Source: Flavobacteriaceae bacterium UBA3611 (GTDB taxonomy: Bacteria > Bacteroidota > Bacteroidia > Flavobacteriales > Flavobacteriaceae). Taken from it: DNA of 64,000 bases. The stretch's first letter is position 1. The number at the start of each line of letters is the position of its first letter. Below, piece after piece: positions 46,441 to 54,578 of the stretch. The notes below the pieces were generated by a model. The model had not been told where the DNA came from. It searched no databases and worked only from the letters and a program-made list of their open reading frames with translations. The DNA lies in contig DFLU01000005.1 in NCBI GenBank assembly GCA_002375495.1, positions 244,379 through 308,378 of the forward strand, in the 5' to 3' direction. The position numbers were made by a program, and so were the translations under genes.

Positions 46441-47796
46441 TTATAAGTTAGGCACTCTCACACTACCGCCAACCCAACAGTTAAAAGTAATGGTCTTACC
46501 TGCCATCCCTGAACTGAAGATGTCACTTTTCTGTGGTGCACGTGCTCTATACGATGAAGCAGCAGCTCTTGCATTGCTTGCAATACTTCCATCTACACGA
46601 GCAGCTTTTTCGGCCATTTCTGCAGCCTTCCAGTTAATTGCTCTTTTCTCGAATGCTGTACTTCCACAGCTGTTAGAGCTGTCACCGTACATTTTTGCGA
46701 TTCTCAAGTACGCAACACCTAACGATGGGTTTTCTGCCAATGCCTTGTTGTAATAGCTACGTGCGCTACTCAAACTACCCTTTTTACGCATGTTTTCAGC
46801 AATACTGTAATACACACGAGCTTTGTCTTTTGGCTTCGTTTCCAACTCGGCTGCTTGGTTGTAATATTCCATTGCCTTGCTACCGTTGCCATCTTTTTCG
46901 GCCAATCTACCTAAATAAAAAGCAGATTTTGCAGAAGGCTCTATGGTGTGTAATTGTTGTACCATTTTAAAGAACAATGGCGTATCACAATCTTTAGAAT
47001 TCAGCTTTCCAGCAGCACTCTTTAACCAGTTTACATCAGTCTTTTTCTCTTCAAACAGCTTTTCGTACAACGGAATTAAGTTATCACAATCTGCTAATTT
47101 CCCTAATTTACCATTTACACTTCCTTTTACCTTTCCGTAGGCACCGAGATTGGTCTCATAGTTATTCTTATACTTGTTTTCTTTTGAAGTAAGCTTTTTT
47201 CCAGATTCTTCCTTATCGATTAAGGCCGTTAGTTTTCCAGCTAACTCTACTTCTTCCTTTTCAAGCTTATCGATAATAGTATCGTATAAGTCGAAAACTT
47301 CCTGTACATTAATTTTCCCTTCCTCTTCAAGGTCTACACCCAGTGAAAAGTATGTGTACAAGCTTTTCGGACTCGTAAACGTTTCTTCATCTTTTTTGAA
47401 GGCAGCTTCGAACGCTTTGTATTGTTCCATTTTGGTACCGATACCAGCGTCGTATTTTACTTGGGCAATATTTGCCATTTCACGACCTACTTTCGTTTTA
47501 GATGGAAAATGCTGAATACGCATCTGTACCGTCTTTTCTAAGTCTGAAATCTTGCTCTTGTCTCCTTTTTCGATAAAATCTTCGAACATCTTCGTACCGT
47601 ATTGGTACACCGCCACACTCCACGTAGGACATTTGTCTACCAAAGGTTGGTAATGCGGAAGAGCCGCTTGATAATTTTTTGCTTTGGCTGGAGCAGTAAA
47701 TAAAGATCCTAGTGTCGCACATTCGTCTTGTGCAACCGCTTTGCTACCAAAGGCAACAAATAGTATCGCTGCAAGTAAAATTGCTTTCGTTTTCAT
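46441..47796 (-). CDS. Exported TPR-repeat protein
   Basis: A 451-residue protein beginning at ATG 47796 (MKTKAILLAAILFVAFGSKA), a clean signal peptide; the longer frame adds a non-hydrophobic prefix. The mature part is helical with TPR-like units. The clearest are YYNQAAELETKPKDKARVYY and ARSYYNKALAENPSLGVAYL near the C-terminus, and there is a coiled-coil region with many Lys and Glu at about 195-245. Six or more cysteines (for example DECATL, DKCPTW, KDCDTP) may form disulfides. It sits between the outer membrane protein and lptC genes, and all run leftward. A role in envelope assembly is plausible but unproven. Confidence 0.82.
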   Translation of the reverse strand: MKTKAILLAAILFVAFGSKAVAQDECATLGSLFTAPAKAKNYQAALPHYQPLVDKCPTWSVAVYQYGTKMFEDFIEKGDKSKISDLEKTVQMRIQHFPSKTKVGREMANIAQVKYDAGIGTKMEQYKAFEAAFKKDEETFTSPKSLYTYFSLGVDLEEEGKINVQEVFDLYDTIIDKLEKEEVELAGKLTALIDKEESGKKLTSKENKYKNNYETNLGAYGKVKGSVNGKLGKLADCDNLIPLYEKLFEEKKTDVNWLKSAAGKLNSKDCDTPLFFKMVQQLHTIEPSAKSAFYLGRLAEKDGNGSKAMEYYNQAAELETKPKDKARVYYSIAENMRKKGSLSSARSYYNKALAENPSLGVAYLRIAKMYGDSSNSCGSTAFEKRAINWKAAEMAEKAARVDGSIASNARAAASSYRARAPQKSDIFSSGMAGKTITFNCWVGGSVRVPNL

Positions 47797-47821
47797 AGTG
47801 TTAGTGTTTATAATAATAAGG

Positions 47822-49063
47822 TTATTCATAATATCGTTTCTCAAACCATCTGTCGTTTAGCGACAAACTTAAAAAAGTATTGAAGAAATTCTCTTTTACT
47901 AAACCAAAATCTTTTGTTCCGCGTGTACCGATCTCAAAACCTATGTTTACGTTAGAGAATAATCTTCCTACGGGTAAACCAACTCCAAAAGATATGCCAA
48001 ACTCATTTATATCCTGTCCGTTTACGTTAATCCCAGTCTCTTCAAACCTAAATCCGCCGCGGTAAACAACTCGTTGCCAGTAGTTTCCTAACGAATTATA
48101 ATTCGGAATATAAAATCCGCCAATTCTGTACTTACTGGCATCTTTGAATTCAACATTCGAAATATCGAACGTACGGTTGGTAAAATTACTTGTTTTTTGA
48201 TCGGTGTATTCGGCACCTATAAACCAAGACTTCACTTCCCCTATCCCCGCTCCGATGGTCCACTGTGAAGGAAATGTAAAATTGGTATCTCCAACTTTGA
48301 TATCGCGGCTGTCGATAACAGCTTCAGCACCCGTATCTGATTCTAAAAGCGTTGAAATATTTCTGCTGTTTTCTGAAGTAAAATCTGTTTCAGGGGTGTA
48401 GGTAAGCTCTGTGAAAAGGGTTAAGTTATCTTTTAATTTTTTTTGGTAGCTTACTCCCAAGTTAAAACTAAATCCGAGTAAATCACTTCGGTTTTGCTCC
48501 CGTGTACTATATTGTATTCCGTCTTGACGGGCTGTTGCGATATTTTCGATATTTCCGAAGTTATAGTTTCCATCCACTCCAAAACTCAGCTCGTCTGTGA
48601 TTCGATAGGCTACGGTCAAAAATGCTTTGTTCAACCCTCCCGTACCCGTGTATTGGGTGGTACCTGTAGGAGCGTCATCTTGCAGCTGGTATCCTACCGC
48701 TGTATACGGTATTAACCCAAAACTCGCACCAAATCTTCCCATTGGGATACCAACAGCCACGTAATCTAAACTTGTGGTAGATGCCGTCTCTTGTTGCGTT
48801 TCTGTGTTTAACGTTTCACGCTTGTGGCTAGCTGCAATGGTAAAATCTACCAATCGCAAATTAGCTATCCCAGCCGGATTTTGTATGTTGAGGTGTATGC
48901 TATCGCTATAAACACTAATGCCCCCCATTGATCTATTCTCTGCTGTTCCCTTAAACTTGAGGGTCCCGATTCCGTAAAAAGAATACGGCGATACAGTACC
49001 TTCTTGTGCTTGTGAAACTCCTATACCAAGGAGAATAAATACGATGAATAAGTTTCTTAACAT
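47822..49063 (-). CDS. Outer membrane beta-barrel protein
   Basis: A 413-residue outer membrane protein with a signal peptide (MLRNLFIVFILLGIGVSQAQ) and alternating hydrophobic strands. The start SPYSFYGIGTLKFKGTAENR with GGISVYSDSIHLNIQNPAGI resembles the N-terminus of FadL/PorV-like barrels of Bacteroidota (the NPAG motif). The C-terminus ends with a strand SLSLNDRWFEKRYYE. It starts 2 bases after coaX, so both belong to one transcript with the TPR protein and lptC. Ligand unknown. Confidence 0.82.
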   Translation of the reverse strand: MLRNLFIVFILLGIGVSQAQEGTVSPYSFYGIGTLKFKGTAENRSMGGISVYSDSIHLNIQNPAGIANLRLVDFTIAASHKRETLNTETQQETASTTSLDYVAVGIPMGRFGASFGLIPYTAVGYQLQDDAPTGTTQYTGTGGLNKAFLTVAYRITDELSFGVDGNYNFGNIENIATARQDGIQYSTREQNRSDLLGFSFNLGVSYQKKLKDNLTLFTELTYTPETDFTSENSRNISTLLESDTGAEAVIDSRDIKVGDTNFTFPSQWTIGAGIGEVKSWFIGAEYTDQKTSNFTNRTFDISNVEFKDASKYRIGGFYIPNYNSLGNYWQRVVYRGGFRFEETGINVNGQDINEFGISFGVGLPVGRLFSNVNIGFEIGTRGTKDFGLVKENFFNTFLSLSLNDRWFEKRYYE

Positions 49064-49065
49064 TC

Positions 49066-49791
49066 TTATGTATTATGTTGTAAAATATGGAGCAAGCCCT
49101 CCAACAAAAAATTGGGGTGGGCAAAGATGCTATTTTTTAGGCTATCTCGCAACAAATGAGCATCTCCTCCTGTTAAAATAATTGTAAAATCTGGAAATTG
49201 TTCGCGCCAAAAGGCTATGTATCCGTCGATTTCCTGTGCAATGCCGAAAAGCACGCCACTCTGTATGGCAGCTTCGGTACTGTCTCCGATGGTTTTTATG
49301 GGTAGTGTTGGTGTTAGTAACGGTAAATTTGCAGTAAACGTATGTAACGCTTTATAACGCATCATCACTCCTGGTGAAATAGCACCCCCCAAATACTGAT
49401 TTTCTTCAGTGAGGAAGTCGTATGTAATACAACTCCCCGCATCAATCACCAAAACGTTTTTCTTCGGAAATTGGACAGCGGCGGCACTTACCAATGCAAT
49501 TCTATCTACCCCTAGGGTATTTGGTGTGCTATATGTATTCTGAAACGGAACGCGGGTTTCTGAATCGAGCTGTACAAGATCGAATCGTTCGTTCAATAAT
49601 TCTAGGGCAGCCTCCGGAACGTTTCCAACCGAAGAGACAATCGCTTTTTTTAGACTTGGATATTTTACGAGCAGGGTGCTAATTTCGTTAAGAACAGAAT
49701 CTTTGGTAGCATGTACGAGTTCTTCAAGCGCGGCGTCTTTAAAAACGGCGAGTTTGATACGGGTATTGCCAATGTCTATGATTAGGTTCAT
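49066..49791 (-). CDS. coaX: Type III pantothenate kinase CoaX
   Basis: First step of coenzyme A synthesis, phosphorylating pantothenate. The 241-residue sequence has the ASKHA-fold motifs: phosphate 1 LIIDIGNTRIKLAVF at the start, TLGVDRIALVSAA, VIDAGSCITYDFL (with the catalytic Asp) and GGAISPGVMMRYKALH, then the C-terminal ILTGGDAHLL. Full length for the type III class, which is not inhibited by CoA. It heads a leftward run with the barrel protein, TPR protein and lptC genes. Confidence 0.95.
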   Translation of the reverse strand: MNLIIDIGNTRIKLAVFKDAALEELVHATKDSVLNEISTLLVKYPSLKKAIVSSVGNVPEAALELLNERFDLVQLDSETRVPFQNTYSTPNTLGVDRIALVSAAAVQFPKKNVLVIDAGSCITYDFLTEENQYLGGAISPGVMMRYKALHTFTANLPLLTPTLPIKTIGDSTEAAIQSGVLFGIAQEIDGYIAFWREQFPDFTIILTGGDAHLLRDSLKNSIFAHPNFLLEGLLHILQHNT

Positions 49792-49877
49792 TTTTTGCTA
49801 AAGACTGCAAAGTTAAGGCTTCGTTTCAAAAAAGCTGGTGTTACAACGGGGTAAAAACATATCCTTATGTAATCACA

Positions 49878-49943
49878 ATAAAAAAACCCATCTCGCCAAG
49901 GCGGATGAGTTTCGTGCTTATGGTGGCACCTCCAGGATTCACC
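49878..49943 (-). pseudogene. Decayed copy of the tRNA-Phe 3' end and its terminator
   Basis: This stretch repeats, 203 bases away, the sequence at 50081-50143: the A run, CCCATCTCGCCAAGGCGGAT, TTTCGTGCTT, the CCA end and acceptor strand (TGGTGGCACCTCCAGGA). It then loses similarity in the T-loop. The acceptor has changed (GCACC for GTACC) and the terminator stem has a mismatch (GATGAGTT). It looks like the remnant of a tandem tRNA duplication or of an integration event at the tRNA. Confidence 0.65.
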
Positions 49944-49984
49944 AGCACTGCGGCTGTTCCTTTAGTCCCAATCTTGCAAACCTT

Positions 49985-50002
49985 ACCTGCCGGCAGGCAG
50001 GT
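49985..50002. repeat. Palindromic extragenic repeat
   Basis: ACCTGCC-GGCA-GGCAGGT, a perfect 7-base stem, in the spacer between the tRNA relic and the true tRNA. The stretch 49792-50123 holds no protein gene; it contains the tRNA relic, this palindrome and the tRNA terminator. Confidence 0.7.
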
Positions 50003-50082
50003 ACAAAACCGCACTACCTTCGGCAGCTTCTTTTTTTTATAGTCCCAATACTTAGATAGCACGCTTTCTCATTTGCTCCCAT

Positions 50083-50115
50083 AAAAAAACCCATCTCGCC
50101 AAGGCGGATGGGTTT
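50083..50115 (-). terminator. Terminator of tRNA-Phe
   Basis: On the minus strand, stem AAACCCATC-CGCC with a short loop and its complement, followed by seven T. It begins 9 bases after the tRNA 3' end. Confidence 0.88.
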
Positions 50116-50123
50116 CGTGCTTG

Positions 50124-50199
<76 letters not shown>

Positions 50200-50290
50200 T
50201 GCTTAAAGCGGGTGCAAATATAAGTTTATTTGGAGTTTTGCAAAATATAAAATAGATTTTTTTTAATCGCAGTACCGATTTTTCCTTTCC

Positions 50291-50384
50291 CTCGCGTTAA
50301 GGATTGCCGCAGAAATCCTGCGAAGCAGATTGGAGCAGAAAGCCTGGCCCCGCCCCGATGGTTATCGGGGATCGGGCAACGCCC
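50291..50384 (-). repeat. Dispersed flavobacterial extragenic repeat (copy 1)
   Basis: Read on the minus strand it begins GGGCGTTGCCCGAT, contains the perfect hairpin CCCCGAT-GGTT-ATCGGGG and ends CAATCCTTAACGCGAGGG. It belongs to the same repeat family as the element at 52083-52224 (shared frame GGGCG-TGCCC, a CGCTTTC-like block and a terminal AACGC-like block). It fills most of the gap between the tRNA and the next gene. Confidence 0.7.
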
Positions 50385-50397
50385 AAAAAATTAGATA

Positions 50398-50427
50398 TAA
50401 AAAAGCCGAAACACTAATGTTCCGGCT
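50398..50427 (-). terminator. Terminator of the 76-residue protein gene
   Basis: On the minus strand AGCCGGAAC, a 6-base loop and GTTTCGGCT (one mismatch), followed by T6. It lies 22 bases after the gene's stop at 50449. Confidence 0.82.
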
Positions 50428-50448
50428 GTAATCTCTACTTGGCAACCA

Positions 50449-50679
50449 TTATGCTGCCAACGAACGTCCTTTTAAACGTTTCTCAATTTTCTGTTTTATG
50501 GCGGTAAGGCGCTTCATTAAATCCATTAATGCTGCATCTTTGTTTTGCTTGTAAACTTCATTCACGCCAAGTATCAATTCTTTGGCTTTCCGACTGGCGA
50601 TTATCCGGTCGCTTGTCGTCTTAAAAGTGTGCTTCTCTTGCTCAAACTGCAAGGCCTCATTTATTATTTCCATGTACAT
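50449..50679 (-). CDS. Small helical basic protein of unknown function
   Basis: A 76-residue protein, mostly predicted helical with heptad-like charge pattern (LMKRLTAIKQKIEKRLKGRS). Two starts are near each other: 50679 (MYMEII) and 50673 (MEIINEAL). No signal or membrane segment. A following terminator supports expression. I do not recognise the family. The strongly basic C-terminus could bind nucleic acid, but that is only suggestion. Confidence 0.6.
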   Translation of the reverse strand: MYMEIINEALQFEQEKHTFKTTSDRIIASRKAKELILGVNEVYKQNKDAALMDLMKRLTAIKQKIEKRLKGRSLAA

Positions 50680-50836
50680 CTAAATTAAAGGTTGGAACTG
50701 TGCTTCAAAAAGCTTATAATAGTAACTAAAAATAGTCCAGTTTATTCTTTCGTGAAGTAATTTAAACAAAACTTTAACACAACTTTTAACACTCTCACTT
50801 TCAATTGTCAAAACCACGCAATTTTACAAGAAATTT

Positions 50837-50844
50837 TACCTTTG
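50837..50844 (+). promoter_or_regulatory. -7 promoter element of the DUF481 gene
   Basis: TACCTTTG, a perfect TAnnTTTG match, 27 bases before the ATG. No good -33 box is seen at the normal spacing. It may be the promoter for the left part of the arsenosugar locus. Confidence 0.45.
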
Positions 50845-50871
50845 AAAAAAATCTGAATAAACGAACTGGAC

Positions 50872-51624
50872 ATGAAAAATTTCCTATTCCTCGCATTCTT
50901 TTGCAGCATCACCTACTCACAAGCGCAAATACTTAACGCAGAATCACTCCGAAAAGTTACAGACACCTCCGGATTTTCAGGAGCCGCCTCCTTTAATTTT
51001 TCCCTGAAACGAAATGTAAACGATTTCTTTACCCTGGGCAGCGATATCCATGTTCAGTATAAAAACAACAACCACCTTGCATTGTTTAAAAACGATGTAA
51101 ATTTCCAAAAAATTGAAGGTGAAAAATTTGAAAACAGCCTGATTTCGCACCTGCGCTACAACTACCGATTTCATCCCCGTATTGCCTGGGAAGCATTTGC
51201 CCAAGGGCAATACAACAAGATAAACCTCATCGACTTTCGCGGATTGATAGGCACGGGACCTCGATTTAAACTAACCACTTCAGAGAATTACAAGGTGTAC
51301 CTCGGCACTTTGGCCATGTTGGAGTACGAAGAAGTCACAGACGGGGTTACGCCTTTGCAGCGCAATCTCAGGGGGAGCACCTATGTCTCGTTTAGCTTTT
51401 ATCCCACAGACCGAATCAGCATTATTAGCACCACCTATTACCAACCGCTGTTCAAACAATTTAGCGACTACCGAATCTCCAGCCAAAGCTCGCTGGCAGT
51501 AGATCTGTTTCAGGATTTTGCGGTTAAACTGAGCCATACTTTTATTTATGATGCCTTTCCGGCCGTGGGCATCCCCAATTCGCAATACGAATTCACCACA
51601 GGTTTTGCCTATACCTTCGATTAA
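50872..51624 (+). CDS. DUF481-family outer membrane protein
   Basis: A 250-residue outer membrane beta-barrel candidate with a signal peptide (MKNFLFLAFFCSITYSQAQ) and alternating strands. Landmarks are GFSGAASFNFSLKRNVNDFF, the pattern HLRYNYRFHPRIAWEAFAQG and a C-terminal strand QYEFTTGFAYTFD ending in an aromatic-acidic pair suited to Bam recognition. DUF481 barrels have unknown ligands. It lies 125 bases before the peroxidase-like gene of the arsenosugar operon and reads the same way; whether it belongs functionally to the locus is uncertain. Confidence 0.78.
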   Translation: MKNFLFLAFFCSITYSQAQILNAESLRKVTDTSGFSGAASFNFSLKRNVNDFFTLGSDIHVQYKNNNHLALFKNDVNFQKIEGEKFENSLISHLRYNYRFHPRIAWEAFAQGQYNKINLIDFRGLIGTGPRFKLTTSENYKVYLGTLAMLEYEEVTDGVTPLQRNLRGSTYVSFSFYPTDRISIISTTYYQPLFKQFSDYRISSQSSLAVDLFQDFAVKLSHTFIYDAFPAVGIPNSQYEFTTGFAYTFD

Positions 51625-51749
51625 ACCAAGAATCTATAAACTTACGTAAGGTTGGGTGGTAACTCCCGACTCACTTCCCTATATTTACAGCACATTAAAA
51701 CCAATCGGTTTTTTGTTACGTAATTAATATTAAATGTAAACCAGATACT

Positions 51750-52079
51750 ATGTCCTACTACGATCCGAAAGACCTTCGCAAATTTGGGAACATCACCGAA
51801 TGGAGTGAAGAGTTGGGTACAAAATTTTTCGATTACTACGGAAAAGTCTTCGAAGAAGGAGCCCTTTCTGCACGTGAAAAATCGTTGATCGCCCTTGCCG
51901 TGGCACATACCGAACAGTGCCCGTATTGTATAGATGCCTACACCAAAGATGGCCTGCAGCGCGGGGTTACCAAAGAAGAAATGATGGAAGCCGTACACGT
52001 GGGAGCTGCGATTAAAAGCGGTGCCACGCTCGTACATGGTGTCATGATGATGAATAAAGTGAATAAATTAGACGGATAA
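51750..52079 (+). CDS. Arsenosugar-associated peroxidase-like (AhpD/CMD-fold) protein
   Basis: A 109-residue all-helical protein of the carboxymuconolactone decarboxylase/AhpD fold, of the type found beside ArsS (TIGR04029-like). The redox pair is CPYC (Cys57 and Cys60) in HTEQCPYCIDAYTK. AhpD has a histidine four residues after the second Cys; here it is Tyr64, so chemistry may differ from classical AhpD. The LSAREKSLIALAVAH helix and AVHVGAAIKSGATLVHG end are normal. It probably reduces or protects an arsenic or radical SAM intermediate; the role is inferred. Confidence 0.85.
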   Translation: MSYYDPKDLRKFGNITEWSEELGTKFFDYYGKVFEEGALSAREKSLIALAVAHTEQCPYCIDAYTKDGLQRGVTKEEMMEAVHVGAAIKSGATLVHGVMMMNKVNKLDG

Positions 52080-52082
52080 CAA

Positions 52083-52224
52083 GTTGGGCGTGCCCCTTTA
52101 GTTGGCTTCGAGAACACTTCGACTAGCTCAGTGTAAGACCTCAGCCAACTAAAGGGTCGCGCTTTCAGCGGTCGCTTCCCGATAGCTATCGGGAGAGCTC
52201 CAACAACGCCTCTATCGCTCACGC
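52083..52224 (+). repeat. Dispersed flavobacterial extragenic repeat, nested (copy 2)
   Basis: Between the peroxidase-like gene and arsS. It begins GGGCGTGCCCC and ends CGCTCACGC, matching the frame of the element near 50300. Inside it lies a long inverted repeat, CCCTTTAGTTGGCT at 52094-52107 and its complement at 52143-52156, around CTTCGACTAGCTCAGTGTAA. A perfect 18-base palindrome TCCCGATAGCTATCGGGA follows at 52177-52194. It appears to be one repeat inserted into another. Confidence 0.8.
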
Positions 52225-52261
52225 AAAAAAAAAGAATTGCCCACAAATGTGGGAAATATAT

Positions 52262-53329
52262 ATGGGAAAACTAAAAACACAAAGCTTACACAAACGCGAT
52301 AGCGAACTTGCACAATCCAACAGACAATTGGAGATTCTCTCCAACGGGATCTTTCAGGATGGCGAACTTCCTACTTTCGCAAAAAAAATAAAAGAAACCA
52401 ACCAATTTCCGCTCCGGCCTAAAAAGCTGGAAATCTTACAAATTAACGTAGGGTACATGTGCAACCAAGTGTGCGAACACTGCCATGTAGATGCCGGCCC
52501 AGACCGAAAAGAGATCATGACCTGGGAAACCATGGAACAATGCCTGGAGGTGATACGCAATACCGGCGCCCACACCTTAGACCTTACTGGTGGTGCCCCC
52601 GAAATGAACCCGAATTTTAGACGTTTTGTAGAGGAAGCTAGCAAAGCAGGGATCAAAGATTTTATCGTTCGCAGTAACCTTACCATTATTCGAGCCAATA
52701 AGAAATACTACGATCTGCCCGATTTCTTTAAAAAACACAATGTGCATGTGGTAAGCTCGATGCCCCACTGGACACGCGGTAAAACCGACAAACAAAGAGG
52801 CGAAGGTGTGTTCGACATGTCTATTAAAGCCCTGCAAGAACTGAACGAACGCGGCTACGGAATGCCCGATAGCGACTTACGGCTCGACCTCGTTTACAAC
52901 CCCAGTGGTGCTTTTCTACCTGGCGACCAGGCCAGCATGGAAAAAGATTTTAAAAAGGCACTGATGGAAGATTTCGGAATACACTTCCACAACTTATTTG
53001 CCATTACTAATTTGCCCATCGCACGGTTTTTAGATTACCTGATTGCTTCTGAAAACTACGAAGACTATATGTATCAACTGGTAGATGCCTATAATCCCGC
53101 TGCAGTTAAAAACGTAATGTGCACCAACACCATTTCGGTGAGCTGGGATGGTTATTTATTCGATTGTGATTTTAACCAAATGCTCGAATTGCCCGTTGCC
53201 AGCAAGGTGAAACACATAAGCGATTATAACGAAGACCTCCTAAACGATAGAAATATCGTAATTTCCCAACATTGCTTCGGCTGTACCGCAGGTGCGGGCA
53301 GTAGTTGCCAAGGAGCCGTCGCCGAATAA
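52262..53329 (+). CDS. arsS: Arsenosugar biosynthesis radical SAM protein ArsS
   Basis: Radical SAM enzyme that by family transfers the 5'-deoxyadenosyl group of SAM to dimethylated arsenic, giving the nucleoside precursor of arsenosugars. I start at ATG 52262 (MGKLKTQSLHKRDSEL, 355 residues). The cluster motif CNQVCEHC (Cys67, 71, 74) is followed by GGAPEMNP for SAM. The C-terminal DUF3641/SPASM-like region has further cysteines (VMCTN, LFDCDFN, HCFGCTAGAGSSCQGA) for an auxiliary cluster. It is followed by the rhodanese gene after 20 bases. Confidence 0.93.
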   Translation: MGKLKTQSLHKRDSELAQSNRQLEILSNGIFQDGELPTFAKKIKETNQFPLRPKKLEILQINVGYMCNQVCEHCHVDAGPDRKEIMTWETMEQCLEVIRNTGAHTLDLTGGAPEMNPNFRRFVEEASKAGIKDFIVRSNLTIIRANKKYYDLPDFFKKHNVHVVSSMPHWTRGKTDKQRGEGVFDMSIKALQELNERGYGMPDSDLRLDLVYNPSGAFLPGDQASMEKDFKKALMEDFGIHFHNLFAITNLPIARFLDYLIASENYEDYMYQLVDAYNPAAVKNVMCTNTISVSWDGYLFDCDFNQMLELPVASKVKHISDYNEDLLNDRNIVISQHCFGCTAGAGSSCQGAVAE

Positions 53330-53349
53330 GCTTTAAATAGTTGGCACAC

Positions 53350-53859
53350 ATGAAATACCTAATTGTCTTCATACTACTCATTTCTCAATTAACGGTTGCC
53401 CAACAATCGTTAGACGAGCTGTTGTCGCAATACAACACGCGCAGCATTCCGTATATTTCAGTAGAAGGCCTACGGGCGCTTCAGATGAATGACGATATTG
53501 TAATCCTAGACACCCGCGAACCTTCAGAATTTAGTGTGAGTAAAATAGATGGTGCGGTACATGTCGGGTTCAACGATTTTTCAAGTGATACCATTTCCGA
53601 AGAAATCGCTGACCCAAACACTCCCATTGTGGTGTACTGCTCGTTAGGCATACGCAGCGAAGAAATTGGCGAAAAACTAAAAAAAGCAGGGTTTACGAAT
53701 GTTCAAAACCTGTATGGTGGTATTTTTGAATGGAAAAACAAAGGCTACCCCCTATTAAACGAGCAATTGCAACCCACTGATAGCGTTCATACATTTTCGA
53801 AATCATGGAGCAAATGGCTAAAAGCAGGAATTCCAGTTTTTGAACAAAATAGCAACTAG
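53350..53859 (+). CDS. Exported rhodanese-like protein
   Basis: A 169-residue periplasmic protein starting at ATG 53350 (MKYLIVFILLISQLTVAQ signal peptide). One rhodanese domain covers about 30-140, with DTREPSEFSVSKIDGAVHVG and the active-site loop YCSLGIRSEEIG, whose Cys is positioned to carry sulfur or a metalloid. A short C-terminal extension ends SWSKWLKAGIPVF. In this operon, between arsS and the glycosyltransferase gene, it may handle thio-arsenicals or sulfide. That substrate idea is inference; the fold is clear. Confidence 0.87.
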   Translation: MKYLIVFILLISQLTVAQQSLDELLSQYNTRSIPYISVEGLRALQMNDDIVILDTREPSEFSVSKIDGAVHVGFNDFSSDTISEEIADPNTPIVVYCSLGIRSEEIGEKLKKAGFTNVQNLYGGIFEWKNKGYPLLNEQLQPTDSVHTFSKSWSKWLKAGIPVFEQNSN

Positions 53860-53868
53860 CGTAAAAAA

Positions 53869-54561
53869 ATGGCAATTTTAGGTTCAAAAAATACAGATGA
53901 GCGTACGCAAACCAAGGATGTGTTTCACTACCCGACGTCAAAAAATGCGCTCATAATCTTTACGCGAAATCCCGAACTGGGCAAGTGCAAAACGCGCTTA
54001 GCAGCAACTATTGGAGATGCTGCTGCTTTAGAAGTCTATACCTTTTTACTTCGCCATACGGCGGAAATTTCCGCAGCAACACAAGCAGATAAATTTGTGT
54101 TCTACTCCGAAAAAAAGCGGGAAAACGACCTCTGGGATGAAGCAACTTTCAGAAAAAAAGTGCAACTTGGCGACGATTTAGGCATACGCATGGAACAGGC
54201 GTTTCATGAAATTTTCGCGCTGGGATATGAACGCGCCATCATTATTGGTAGCGACATGTACGATCTAACCACTGCCGACTTAGACAATGCGTTTACACAG
54301 CTCACGACCCATGAGTATGTTTTGGGGCCAGCTGAGGACGGCGGTTATTATTTATTGGGCATGAAAACGATACAGCCAGCCCTTTTTAAAAATAAAGCAT
54401 GGGGAACGGAAACGGTTCAAAAAGACACCTTGCTAGATTTGAAAGATGCCCGTGTAGCAATCTTGGAAGAAAAAAACGACATCGATTATTACGAAGACGT
54501 TAAAGATATTGAGATATTCCAACAGTTTTTACCTGCTCATTTAGATAATAGAATTGAATAA
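53869..54561 (+). CDS. Arsenosugar biosynthesis glycosyltransferase (TIGR04282 type)
   Basis: A 230-residue GT-A-fold enzyme. The core begins near residue 27 (ALIIFTRNPELGKCKTRLAA, nucleotide-binding with Lys-Arg). It continues with FVFYSEKK, the acceptor/metal strand IIIGSDMYDLT and LGPAEDGGYYLLGMK, ending TETVQKDTLLDL. This is the DUF2064/CofC-like shape of the TIGR04282 family found with ArsM and ArsS. Its donor and acceptor are unknown. It lies 9 bases after the rhodanese gene and 17 before the phosphorylase gene. The N-terminal 25 residues are an unusual polar extension. Confidence 0.88.
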   Translation: MAILGSKNTDERTQTKDVFHYPTSKNALIIFTRNPELGKCKTRLAATIGDAAALEVYTFLLRHTAEISAATQADKFVFYSEKKRENDLWDEATFRKKVQLGDDLGIRMEQAFHEIFALGYERAIIIGSDMYDLTTADLDNAFTQLTTHEYVLGPAEDGGYYLLGMKTIQPALFKNKAWGTETVQKDTLLDLKDARVAILEEKNDIDYYEDVKDIEIFQQFLPAHLDNRIE

Positions 54562-54578
54562 CCTACTAAATTAAGTAA

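Noticed and set aside
49865..50062. 65-residue minus-strand frame near tRNA-Phe
   Set aside because: Encoded by the palindromic repeat and tRNA relic; no protein-like features.
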